A stretch of 25,715 nt of DNA. Source: an uncultured Eubacterium sp. Lineage in GTDB: Bacteria > Bacillota > Clostridia > Peptostreptococcales > Anaerovoracaceae. The translations under genes were made by a program, and so were the position numbers. The stretch covers positions 1 to 25,715 of the forward strand of contig CANBFZ010000001.1 in the NCBI GenBank assembly GCA_947367725.1, read 5' to 3'. Positions 8,386-15,297 of the stretch are shown in pieces (the stretch's first letter is position 1; each line of letters starts with the position of its first letter). The notes beneath the pieces are model-generated. The model did not search any database. It was not told the DNA's origin and was given only the letters and a program-made list of their open reading frames with translations.

Positions 8386-8444
8386 ATAAAATACCTCACT
8401 TTATTTTTTATGTGAATAGATCATGCTTTTTTGTTTTCTTTTCG

Positions 8445-8828
8445 TTAAGTATTGGCGTAATAAGAAGTAGGAAGATAAAAACAGTGGTCACCGATTCGGT
8501 TATGAATCACGCCTACATTGGTAGGAAAATAGGTGGGACAAGTTGGACTGTACGGATTGTGAAAAAACAGAGAACCGTCCACCCCGGGAAGTCTGCCGCC
8601 TCCCATGGCCCAGTCTACAATTTCATAGTGTTCCTGCGTAGGTGTCATGTTATAGATGTTCTGTCTGTTATACGTGCCGCCAATGGACTCACGGAGACAG
8701 ACAAACTGCCCCTGCTGTAGGATAATGGCGCGAATATCGCCGCCGTTGCTGACGCGGGCAAATTCACCATAGTCAATTGTGGCGCGGTTCATAATTACCG
8801 TTGCCACAGCACGCATACCTATATGCAC
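8445..8828 (-). pseudogene. cwlJ: cwlJ-type spore cortex hydrolase, 3' part split by the prophage
   Basis: This is the C-terminal part (127 residues from a nominal GTG at 8828) of a SleB/CwlJ-type hydrolase (Hydrolase_2 family). These enzymes break down spore cortex peptidoglycan at germination. Readable landmarks are GMRAVATVIMNRA, QGQFVCL, the FFHNP segment and the final GDHCFY, all at the usual places. Intact members carry, before the 'GxxAVAxVxxNR' stretch, a segment with the catalytic glutamate (A-E-A/G type). That part is missing: an in-frame stop lies only 6 bases upstream (8835-8837), followed by the recombinase gene. No ribosome binding site precedes the GTG. The gene was probably cut by integration and could be restored by precise excision. 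Confidence 0.85.
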
Positions 8829-8853
8829 TCTGGTTTACCACCAAGGGTATTTT
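8826..8853. other. Prophage/host junction, probable attachment site (one end)
   Basis: The homology of the cwlJ frame to its family breaks off near 8828, and the stop codon of the serine recombinase is at 8854-8856 on the same strand. The host/element boundary must therefore lie within or very near these 28 bases. The other end of the element, with the 5' part of cwlJ, must be to the right of the window. The exact crossover cannot be set without that end. Confidence 0.65.
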
Positions 8854-10386
8854 TTATAACTTGAGATGTATCTCAAGCTTGAAATCTAGCGGATTAGAGC
8901 CTTTTGGCTTATCGTACACAACGTAGTCGATGAGACCACATAAGAACTCATTTTTGTGCTGCGGATCCAGATTTTCATAAACGTGGTCGATAAATTCCAT
9001 TGCGGAGGTGATTCTCGGCAGTGTGTTTTCGGAATGTAGTTTTTTCTCTTCCAGTATCTTTATTTTTTCTTCTGCTTCGCTGATGAGAGCGTACTCTTTT
9101 TCCGTGGCAGCGGCAATTACTTTTCCGCGCTGCAGAAAATCCTCCGAGGTGTAAGTTCCTTCTTCCAGTAAGTCATACTGACGCTGGCGCTTTTCCATCA
9201 GCTTTTTAATTTCTTTCCTGGCGTTTTCGATGACCTGCGAGGTAAGGTCAATCTCTTCTTCCAGTTCAGCTGCTGGGTCAATATCACGGTACTTCCACTG
9301 CAGCCCTTCAAGTATGTCTCTGACCTGCGAAATGAGCCGCTCTTCGACGATATCTATGTAAGTGGACATTACGCCTCCACAGCTTTGAGAACAACGCAGG
9401 GTAGGCTTTTTCTTGGTGGAAGAGCGCTGACTCATGGTGCGACCGCAGGCGCTGCACTTGATAAGATAGGAAAGGGGATTGCTCAGATTCCGAGAATAGA
9501 TGTGCGGTACGATGCGCTCTTTGGCAAGGTCCTGCGCCTTCCAGAATGTTTCTTCGTCAATGATGCCTTCGTGTTTGCCCTCGTAAATATTCCAGTCTTC
9601 GATGGATTTCAGCGTGCTGCCAACGCGGCGCCCGTCTTTATAGGTGAAATCCCGCTTATTCCATGCGACTTTTCCGATGTAAATAGGATTGTTGAGAATC
9701 CTGCGGATGGTGGTGCGCTGCCAATCTGCGCCATTATGGTTTTTTATGCCGTGGTCTTTTAGGTACCGGGCGATACGGGTGTCACCGTAACCTTTGTTTA
9801 CGTAGAGGTCAAACATCAGCTTTATGATTTTGGCTTCCTCTTCCACAATGCAAAGGGTTTTGCTTTCCTTGCGGTACCCGAACGGGGCATTAGTGCCAAT
9901 ATAATTGCCGGCGTTGAGACTTGCCTGTTTTCCGCGGGCAAAACGGCGCTTGATGGTGACAAGTTCTTTTCGGGCGAAAAATGCCTTGAAGTCGAACATG
10001 TCTTCGTCTGTCTCATCGGAAAGGTCATAGGTTTTGTCAGGCGTGATGATGCGAACATGTTTCCTCTTGAAGAGGTTTAGTATATAGCCCTGGTCCTGTA
10101 AGTCGCCGCGGCCAAGCCTGTCAATGTCCATGACAAGGACGGCATCGACCAGTCCTTCTTCGATGTCGGCAAGCAGCTCCAGCATCATCGGTCTGACTGC
10201 GATACTGTCGCCGGTCTGTACTTCCTTATAGACCTTGACGACATTCAGGCGCATGTTCTTTGCCAACCGGTTCAGGGTGTCGTGATGCCGGGCAAGGGTC
10301 ACTTCGATGGGTTCATCGAGGTGCTGCTCGTCTTTCCTAGACTTGCGCAGGTACATGTATGTGTTCCATAGTTCGATTGGTTTCAT
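8854..10386 (-). CDS. Large serine recombinase (site-specific integrase/excisionase)
   Basis: The protein has 510 residues, within the range of large serine integrases. The N-terminal resolvase-type catalytic domain (about 8-150) starts YMYLRKSRKDE, with the nucleophile Ser at residue 16, and has VMDIDRLGRGD with the conserved DRLxR pattern. A recombinase DNA-binding domain follows, then a zinc ribbon (KCSACGRTM ... LRCSQSCGG), a coiled coil (about 375-470, rich in E and K) and a short C-terminal tail. The start is ATG 10386 with AAAGGAG just before it. Such enzymes integrate without host factors and need a partner protein (RDF) to excise. The gene ends 25 bases from the split cwlJ gene, so it is the enzyme that put the element there. 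Confidence 0.95.
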   Translation of the reverse strand: MKPIELWNTYMYLRKSRKDEQHLDEPIEVTLARHHDTLNRLAKNMRLNVVKVYKEVQTGDSIAVRPMMLELLADIEEGLVDAVLVMDIDRLGRGDLQDQGYILNLFKRKHVRIITPDKTYDLSDETDEDMFDFKAFFARKELVTIKRRFARGKQASLNAGNYIGTNAPFGYRKESKTLCIVEEEAKIIKLMFDLYVNKGYGDTRIARYLKDHGIKNHNGADWQRTTIRRILNNPIYIGKVAWNKRDFTYKDGRRVGSTLKSIEDWNIYEGKHEGIIDEETFWKAQDLAKERIVPHIYSRNLSNPLSYLIKCSACGRTMSQRSSTKKKPTLRCSQSCGGVMSTYIDIVEERLISQVRDILEGLQWKYRDIDPAAELEEEIDLTSQVIENARKEIKKLMEKRQRQYDLLEEGTYTSEDFLQRGKVIAAATEKEYALISEAEEKIKILEEKKLHSENTLPRITSAMEFIDHVYENLDPQHKNEFLCGLIDYVVYDKPKGSNPLDFKLEIHLKL

Positions 10387-10486
10387 GGTGGTCTCCTTTG
10401 GAGGTATTCTGTGAAAAAAAGTATATTGGATATTGCTTTTAGCAATTAGCTTTGTTAAAATTGATGTTAAGTAGGAGGTGATAAAA

Positions 10487-10681
10487 ATGAATGGAGAAAA
10501 AATTTACTGCTGTTTTCAGTATTTTATTTCATTTATGACCCTCCTATGCATGCTTATCTTTGCTACGAATATTCTATTTGCAGCTAATTATGAGCTAAAA
10601 TCTATTGCTGCAATTGTGGATTTTTTGGTTTCATTGATAATTGTTAAAAAATGGGTTAGACCAAATTCTCATCTTTCATAA
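10487..10681 (+). CDS. Small membrane protein
   Basis: A strong Shine-Dalgarno site (AGGAGGTG, 10473-10480) lies 6 bases before ATG 10487, which fixes the start. A GTG at 10478 overlaps that site and is unlikely. The 64-residue product has two hydrophobic segments (about 12-33 and 40-54) and a short basic tail, so it should be a two-helix membrane protein. It is transcribed away from the recombinase, and its last 26 bases overlap the end of the opposite gene. No family is recognised. Small membrane proteins in this part of prophages are often lysogenic conversion or exclusion proteins, but nothing in the sequence proves it. Confidence 0.6.
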   Translation: MNGEKIYCCFQYFISFMTLLCMLIFATNILFAANYELKSIAAIVDFLVSLIIVKKWVRPNSHLS

Positions 10682-11849
10682 ATTTATTAATTACGGAGAT
10701 TAGCTGTGCGTTTGGCTCAATTTCTAATTGTTTTGCGCATTCTTGACACTCTTGTAGGGCATCTTCCAATTTTTTCCCTAATTGTATATTGTATTTGATT
10801 CTTTCGGTTTCAGCTCGTGTCTTAGCAGCTTCAGCATACTCTCTATCAGCTTTAGCGTCAAAGTATCTTGCCTCAGAGTATGCTTTTTCTGTATCTGCTC
10901 GCTTTTTTTCTACTTCAGCAGTCTTTAAGTCGTCGTTTTTTAAACGATTCATTAATGAACTAATGCAGGGAAGAAGTCCTTTTAATGTGAAAGGTCCGAA
11001 ATTAATATTAGACGCTAGGAAAAATGCAACTAAATAGAAATATTTAGCATTTTCTAAGTTTGTAAGCATATCTCCGATGGATAGAATTATATCACCAGGT
11101 GAGTTCAAGTTGTTTTTCACTGATGTTTCGACTCCGATTGAAATTTCTGCCAGTTTGTCCATATTATATATAAAACCGGATAGGGCACGACTGCGTATAC
11201 GTTGTTCTTGTTTTACGTGAAAAACGCCATTATATGTATTATCCCATTTATAGAAATCAAAAATGGATGACAGAATATAATCACTATAAATGTTTGCTTT
11301 GCTGATTCCGTGGGAAGAAGTAAAAAGTTTATTTAAATAAGGATTAAGTTCTTCGGGATACCTGCTTTTTATCCAATTGACTTTCCAGCGTTTTTTATAG
11401 GGGCACTCAGCGGATTCGCCAGTAGGAGGCATATTTTGCAAAAAACTAATCTCATCAGCATAGGTTAAATTATTTTCTTCGTAATACTCCACGAGTTGAC
11501 CAAACATAACAGGTTTTTTATCATACGCTGGAACAACAACAAAATCTCCCGGGTTCATTTCTTCCACAAAGGTGCGACTTTGATTTAGTGGATACCCAGG
11601 TCGACTGTTATCTGTATAGTAATGCAGTATCTGATCTTTAAGGGTTTTTTCATCAAAGGAAGATAGACTGTTTTGATCTATTAAATTCCAACCTAACGCA
11701 ATAAAATTTTTCAGCAGAAAAGTATCATAAAAATGCCCTCTTTTTGCGCGAACTAACCAAAAATTTGTGTGTTTAGGAACCTCAGCAGGATTAAAATCTT
11801 TAAAGCTGCTTTCTAATAATGTATATAGTTTTAAATTTTCTTCAGTCAT
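10656..11849 (-). CDS. Unknown protein: PUA/EVE-like N-terminus plus C-terminal coiled coil
   Basis: The protein has 397 residues. Residues about 28-165 (NFWLVRAKRGHFYDTFL, ALGWNLID, FVEEMNPGDFVVVP, VMFGQLVEYYE, RWKVNWI) have the pattern of the PUA/EVE-like domain found at the N-terminus of some Mrr-type restriction proteins, where it is thought to read modified DNA. No PD-(D/E)xK nuclease motif is visible after it. The middle has a hydrophobic stretch (about 269-300). Residues 300-372 form a long charged coiled coil. ATG 11849 has GAAAGGAT upstream. It stands with the next minus-strand gene between integrase and repressor, where prophages keep accessory genes. A defence role is a guess from fold pattern and place. 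Confidence 0.6.
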   Translation of the reverse strand: MTEENLKLYTLLESSFKDFNPAEVPKHTNFWLVRAKRGHFYDTFLLKNFIALGWNLIDQNSLSSFDEKTLKDQILHYYTDNSRPGYPLNQSRTFVEEMNPGDFVVVPAYDKKPVMFGQLVEYYEENNLTYADEISFLQNMPPTGESAECPYKKRWKVNWIKSRYPEELNPYLNKLFTSSHGISKANIYSDYILSSIFDFYKWDNTYNGVFHVKQEQRIRSRALSGFIYNMDKLAEISIGVETSVKNNLNSPGDIILSIGDMLTNLENAKYFYLVAFFLASNINFGPFTLKGLLPCISSLMNRLKNDDLKTAEVEKKRADTEKAYSEARYFDAKADREYAEAAKTRAETERIKYNIQLGKKLEDALQECQECAKQLEIEPNAQLISVINKFMKDENLV

Positions 11850-12015
11850 TATTTAATCCTTTCTTGTAGATTTTGCTATGTTTATATTTTTTGATTTGAA
11901 TTAAAGCCTTGAAAACAATTTTTTAATATCAAATTTTCCTGCTCAAGCACATATGCCAAACTAAATCTAGATACAGGGGATAAATGGCTCCTGTTGCCGC
12001 AGGGGGCGGTTGTGT

Positions 12016-12849
12016 TTATAGTGGTTGGCCAGCCTCATTTATTGGCTGATCGGGGTTTTCTTTGTTCCATTTTTCCACGTTTTCTTTGTGTTTCTTGTTC
12101 ACATCGGCTTTTTCCTTTTCAGCATCCAATTTGTCCGCTTCCCTTGCATTTTCAAGGAAGTAATCCCAATTTATTCCATATCGATCAATATACCAATCGA
12201 GTTGTTCGTTTAGCTCAGATATTTCTTCTTCATACGTCACTTTCATAACCTTCTTTGACTCTAATACTTTGTTATAACTCTCTTCTGCCTCAGTAAGTTG
12301 GATTTTGGAATTTACGTAAATCTTTGCCGAAACACACAGAGCAATGATGAGAATAACATTTAGTGCTATGCTGAGTTTAGCAGCTTTACTTGCTTTTGCA
12401 GGTTCTGCGACAGGCATATCGCCTTTCTCCTCTTCGGGAAGCATAGCGTCATAATACTCTTCTATTGTTGCGTCCATATTTTTGTTGGTAGATGTGGAGA
12501 GCTGACTATCATTTTGTTCATTCATAGTGATAGGAAGTTGTTCTTCGGCTGACTCACTATCGCATAATTCATTTTCGACAATCGTGCGGTTTAAAGTATT
12601 TGGTTTAAGCATATAGAAATTTATGAAACCAAAGATGACTTCAGCGAATCCAGTCGGAATAAGACCACTACCAATTGGTGAAAATGCTATAAAGTAGGCT
12701 ATTGACCATGCGCATATCGCAATAATAACGCATGCGATGATAGCATGACTCTTCTTATTGAGTGGACGTTTCTTGATTAAATAGCGAATAACTAGAGCTG
12801 GTGTCAAATTGATAACTGCGGTTGCTACAAAGTTTAAAAGTAAATCCAT
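12016..12849 (-). CDS. Unknown membrane protein with cytoplasmic coiled-coil tail
   Basis: The protein has 277 residues and no family I recognise. There are three hydrophobic segments near the N-terminus (about 4-24, 36-56, 59-81), a polar, acidic stretch (about 85-150), a fourth hydrophobic segment (about 159-180), and a charged helical tail rich in E and K with DWYIDRYGINWDYF in its middle. The start ATG 12849 is preceded by AAGGAGC. It lies 166 bases upstream of the PUA-like gene on the same strand, and the two may be one transcript. The gap 11850-12015 holds no gene. In the prophage accessory slot it could be a membrane partner of the neighbour, but this is not shown. Confidence 0.6.
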   Translation of the reverse strand: MDLLLNFVATAVINLTPALVIRYLIKKRPLNKKSHAIIACVIIAICAWSIAYFIAFSPIGSGLIPTGFAEVIFGFINFYMLKPNTLNRTIVENELCDSESAEEQLPITMNEQNDSQLSTSTNKNMDATIEEYYDAMLPEEEKGDMPVAEPAKASKAAKLSIALNVILIIALCVSAKIYVNSKIQLTEAEESYNKVLESKKVMKVTYEEEISELNEQLDWYIDRYGINWDYFLENAREADKLDAEKEKADVNKKHKENVEKWNKENPDQPINEAGQPL

Positions 12850-12954
12850 TTTTTTCTTGCTCCTTAAATAAAATTGATGATTTTTGAAACTATTTAAAGT
12901 TTAAAATGCTCTATTTATATTGGGGTGTACTCGCAATTAATAGGAGGAGTAGTT

Positions 12955-13080
12955 ATGAAAAGGCACTACAAAAGTTTAGAGTATGCTTACATATTAGCGG
13001 TATTCGACATAGCAACAAACATTATCACCTACAACACTGCAGCAGCAGAAGACGCAAATCTAATCGTTATAACGTACTAA
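12955..13080 (+). CDS. 41-residue peptide with very strong ribosome binding site
   Basis: ATG 12955 follows AGGAGGAG (12942-12949) by 5 bases, one of the best ribosome binding sites in the window. The 41-residue product begins MKRHYKSLEYAYI, contains FDIATNIIT and ends in LIVITY. The layout (basic start, an acidic 'D-I-x-T-x-I' stretch, then small residues) reminds me of short clostridial peptides of the 'MKxxYxxPExxxxxFxxxDxIxTS' kind, but I do not claim membership. It ends 4 bases from the end of the converging repressor gene. It is also convergent to nothing on its left; its upstream neighbour is the divergent membrane protein. Confidence 0.5.
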   Translation: MKRHYKSLEYAYILAVFDIATNIITYNTAAAEDANLIVITY

Positions 13081-13084
13081 GTTT

Positions 13085-13852
13085 CTAAACCGTGTTTTCT
13101 TTGGCGGGTACACTCTTTTTTTGTTTTTCCCGATCACGTTTCCAATTTGCTCTAAATTCCTCTAATTCTTTTTCTCTATCGTTGACTGGTTGCTTCTGAG
13201 GGGTGTTAGCCGCCTGTGCTGCAAGGTTGTATTCTCTGTCCAGTATGAATTCTACGGTTTCTTTGCCGCGAGCGTCAAGTTCGCGGTATTTTTTTATGAG
13301 TTCAACTTCCTCACTTGCAATCCTATTATCAGGGATAGAACTATCAGCAAGCCAATAAGAAGTTCCTTCCTTTATTCCTTGAAGTGTTCCGTACTCGGCT
13401 ATAAGCCTCTTATAAATTTCGGCAGGTGTTCTTTTCTTTTCGACATTTTGGTTCAGCATCATTGCAACGTATTGATTGAAGCAAGGGTGTGCATCTATAA
13501 ATCCATTATCCTCAGCAAATTCAATGCTTCTATCAAATAGAGCGCGATATTCTTGTAATTTTGCATGATATCTTTCGCTTATAGGAAGTGATTCATTATT
13601 TATTTTCGCACGAGCAGCAACTTTGTCGTTCTCTCTTCTAATATAACGCCCGTCTTTTCCAATAAGCAGATAATCAGTGGATACTCCTAGGAATCTAGCT
13701 ATGTCTGGAATGTACTTTAATTGAGGTTCTCTGTTTTCTTTTTTCCATGTCGAAAATGTGCTATTTGCTATTCCTGTGGCTTTACATAGTTCAGTCGTTT
13801 TCTTTTTTTGTGCATACAATTCATCAATTATTCGTTTTAATACTTCATTCAT
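13085..13852 (-). CDS. XRE-family repressor (CI-like)
   Basis: The protein has 255 residues. The N-terminal helix-turn-helix (about 1-65) reads as XRE: TTELCKATGIANSTFSTWKKENREP then KYIPDIARFLGVSTDYLL. The rest is helical and charged, without a LexA-type S24 peptidase motif, so induction by RecA-stimulated self-cleavage is not expected. The frame extends 44 codons upstream, but ATG 13852 has AGGAGAA in place and gives a normal XRE start. It is divergent from the Cro-like gene across the 204-base control region 13853-14056, so it is most likely the lysogeny repressor of the first switch. Confidence 0.88.
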   Translation of the reverse strand: MNEVLKRIIDELYAQKKKTTELCKATGIANSTFSTWKKENREPQLKYIPDIARFLGVSTDYLLIGKDGRYIRRENDKVAARAKINNESLPISERYHAKLQEYRALFDRSIEFAEDNGFIDAHPCFNQYVAMMLNQNVEKKRTPAEIYKRLIAEYGTLQGIKEGTSYWLADSSIPDNRIASEEVELIKKYRELDARGKETVEFILDREYNLAAQAANTPQKQPVNDREKELEEFRANWKRDREKQKKSVPAKENTV

Positions 13853-13892
13853 GTGTTCTCCTAACTTTTTTCTTAAATACGAAAAATAATGG

Positions 13893-13921
13893 TTGACATT
13901 TTCTCGAGTGCGAAATATAAT
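13893..13921 (+). promoter_or_regulatory. Perfect sigma-A promoter toward the Cro-like gene
   Basis: TTGACA (13893-13898), a spacer of exactly 17 bases and TATAAT (13916-13921) form a fully consensus promoter. It points right to the Cro-like gene at 14057. A candidate operator arm (13899-13914) fills its spacer, so binding of the repressor there would block polymerase. Confidence 0.85.
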
Positions 13922-13949
13922 AAATGCATAAAGTTCGCGTTTGAGAAAA
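13899..13949. promoter_or_regulatory. Operator-like inverted repeat
   Basis: TTTTCTCGAGTGCGAA (13899-13914) and, on the other strand, TTTTCTCAAACGCGAA (plus-strand 13949-13934) share 12 of 16 bases, with all four differences in the middle (TTTTCTC-N4-GCGAA). The arms flank the -10 box and start point of the rightward promoter. They are the best candidates for repressor or Cro binding. Confidence 0.6.
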
Positions 13950-13953
13950 ACAA

Positions 13954-14009
13954 CGCATATACGAATAAAACAATTTTGGAGCAATTAAATTATACCGCAT
14001 TTGCGAAAT
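13954..14009. promoter_or_regulatory. Two direct operator-like repeats
   Basis: CGCATATACGAATAAAAC (from 13954) and CGCATTTGCGAAATAAAATC (from 13996) are imperfect direct repeats 42 bases apart. Each starts with a short CG-N6-CG palindrome. The second lies within the spacer of the leftward promoter. They share the GCGAA/ACGAA core with the inverted repeat to the left. Confidence 0.5.
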
Positions 14010-14017
14010 AAAATCAA
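13989..14017 (-). promoter_or_regulatory. Promoter of the repressor gene
   Basis: Reading the minus strand, TTGATT (14017-14012), a 17-base spacer and TATAAT (13994-13989) point left to the repressor start at 13852, leaving a leader of about 130 bases. Because the rightward promoter lies further left, the two promoters face each other and their transcripts would overlap by roughly 50 bases. Confidence 0.65.
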
Positions 14018-14056
14018 CAGAACTTTACGTAATTATAGGAAAAGGAGGAAATAAAG

Positions 14057-14248
14057 TTGTATAAGCAGTTCGAGAAATTATTAAAGAAACACGAAACCAC
14101 AATTTATGGTGTGGTTAAAGCTACCGGAATACCACAAACAACGCTGTATGAATGGAAAAGTGGTCGGAGCACGCCAAAGGTTAAGACTTTAAAAAAATTG
14201 GCTGATTACTTTAGCGTACCAATTGAGTATTTCCTGGAAGACGAATAG
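14057..14248 (+). CDS. Cro-like XRE regulator
   Basis: The 63-residue single-domain XRE protein is nearly all helix-turn-helix (VVKATGIPQTTLYEWKSGRS then KTLKKLADYFSVPIEYFL). The start is TTG 14057, supported by AAGGAGG (14042-14048) 8 bases before it; no in-frame ATG fits. Its place, opposite the longer repressor and behind the rightward promoter, is that of a Cro protein, which would turn the repressor gene off during lytic growth. Confidence 0.85.
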   Translation: MYKQFEKLLKKHETTIYGVVKATGIPQTTLYEWKSGRSTPKVKTLKKLADYFSVPIEYFLEDE

Positions 14249-14277
14249 TCAACACAGAGGCAGAAAGGAGAGCCGGC

Positions 14278-14301
14278 ATGAAAGACTGGTTGGATGAATA
14301 G
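14278..14301 (+). other. Seven-codon mini-ORF, in frame with the next gene
   Basis: ATG 14278 has AAAGGAG 7 bases upstream and reads MKDWLDE before a TAG at 14299-14301. The frame then stays open into the next gene (start 14344). It could be a leader peptide, or the true start of that gene broken by an amber codon. It may also be chance. Confidence 0.3.
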
Positions 14302-14343
14302 GACAAATTCAATTGTTCATACGATAAGAAAAGGAGGTGCAAC

Positions 14344-14559
14344 ATGGTCAGAACTGTCTCAGACTTGGAAGGTTACAAATACAAAGTAATTCACGACTCG
14401 GGAGATGTTACATATTTTAACGAACTCAGAATACCAGACTCGCTCAGCGAGATAATGAGTCGGTGCTGGGATAGTCTTCCTGACGAAGTGAAAAGAGAAA
14501 TCAACAGTAAAAACGATAGGAAGGAGAGCAACTATGAAACCAAAGAAGTGGAAGCTTAA
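14344..14559 (+). CDS. Small hypothetical phage protein
   Basis: The protein has 71 residues and no known family. AAGGAGGTG (14331-14339) lies 4 bases before ATG 14344. The product is polar, with an N-terminal stretch that could form a small beta fold (YKYKVIHDSGDVTYF) and a charged C-terminal helix, and it should be cytoplasmic. The last 26 bases overlap the start of the next gene in another frame, a compact layout typical of phage early genes. Confidence 0.6.
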   Translation: MVRTVSDLEGYKYKVIHDSGDVTYFNELRIPDSLSEIMSRCWDSLPDEVKREINSKNDRKESNYETKEVEA

Positions 14560-14689
14560 AATTTTGGGACATGAAACTGTGATTAAGCAATTCAGCCCCA
14601 TTTGGTGGACAGGCTGGGCGTTAATCTGGGCAGTAGGAATCGCAATGTTTTGGATTAACCTTTGCGGCTGGGCTGCGATTCCCGTTTGA
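14534..14689 (+). CDS. 51-residue single-pass membrane protein
   Basis: ATG 14534 follows AAGGAG (14521-14526) by 7 bases, inside the end of the previous gene. The product starts with basic MKPKKWKLKI and has one long hydrophobic, Trp-rich segment (about 22-47, with WWTGWALIWAVGIAMFWI). It should be an inner-membrane peptide. The stop at 14687-14689 is 12 bases before the next start, so translation is probably coupled. No family is recognised. Confidence 0.55.
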   Translation: MKPKKWKLKILGHETVIKQFSPIWWTGWALIWAVGIAMFWINLCGWAAIPV

Positions 14690-14701
14690 AAGTCAATCCC
14701 G

Positions 14702-15103
14702 GTGGTGAGAGATTACTGGCCGCAGCAGGTTGTAAAAGTGGACAGGCTCGAACCGGCGGAAGGCATCTATGTGCCATCAGTGCAGGAAATGATAGTGCTT
14801 GCCTGCAGGGAGTATGGTATTGATCCAGACATTCCGCTTGCAATAGCAAGGTTGGAAACAGGCAATTTCACAAGCGATGCTTTCAGGCGTTGTAACAACG
14901 TTGGCGGCATGAGCATCGACGAAGTGCCCATTACATACGCAAACCTGGAAGATGGCGTAGACGCTTTTATAGAAAACCTTGCCGAGAACTACTTTGGTAA
15001 AGGAATTGATGATGTAGAGAAGATCAGCGAAAAGTATTGCCCGATTAACGCAGAGGCGTGGAAGGAGGCGGTCAGAGCGCTGATGAGGGAGGGAACAGCA
15101 TGA
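14702..15103 (+). CDS. Glucosaminidase/lysozyme-like small protein
   Basis: The protein has 133 residues. Residues about 25-110 follow the pattern of the glucosaminidase/lysozyme-like fold: helix SVQEMIVLACREYGID, then LAIARLETGNFTSDAF, with Glu52 in the place of the catalytic acid, and CNNVGGMS, where family members have N-N-x-G-G. No signal peptide is seen. Start codons are GTG 14702 or GTG 14705, with no strong ribosome binding site; it is probably read through coupling to the preceding gene. It sits in the early region, not in a lysis cassette, so a role other than lysis is possible. The stop overlaps the next ATG (ATGA). Confidence 0.65.
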   Translation: MVRDYWPQQVVKVDRLEPAEGIYVPSVQEMIVLACREYGIDPDIPLAIARLETGNFTSDAFRRCNNVGGMSIDEVPITYANLEDGVDAFIENLAENYFGKGIDDVEKISEKYCPINAEAWKEAVRALMREGTA

Positions 15104-15297
15104 GAAAGAACCTGAAAAAAGCCCGGCAGGATGCAGGGCTTACACAGAAACAAGTCGCGGAAAAGCTGGGGATTAGTGAGCGCTACTATCGGCAAATAGA
15201 AGCGGGACATCGAAACGGTGATTTTGAAATCTGGGATACTCTTGAGGATATGTTCAATATTCACCAAAGATTACTTAGAAAAGGTTCTACCGACTAA
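15100..15297 (+). CDS. XRE-family regulator
   Basis: The protein has 65 residues: MRKNLKKARQDAGLTQKQVAEKL, then GISERYYRQIEAGHRNG, a classic XRE helix-turn-helix with little beyond it. ATG 15100 overlaps the preceding stop by ATGA and has GAGGGAGG upstream. A longer frame from 15058 is open but lies within the previous gene. Its 3' end overlaps the end of the opposite XRE gene by 27 bases, so transcription of one may interfere with the other. Confidence 0.82.
   Translation: MRKNLKKARQDAGLTQKQVAEKLGISERYYRQIEAGHRNGDFEIWDTLEDMFNIHQRLLRKGSTD

Noticed and set aside
10433..10445. TTGCTTTTAGCAA hairpin as a terminator between recombinase and small membrane protein
   Set aside because: The stem is 5 bp and lacks a T run on either strand, and both neighbouring genes start here instead of ending.
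13853..13984. N-terminal extension of the repressor by 44 residues
   Set aside because: The added part overlaps both promoters and operators, is unlike XRE proteins, and ATG 13852 has a good ribosome binding site.
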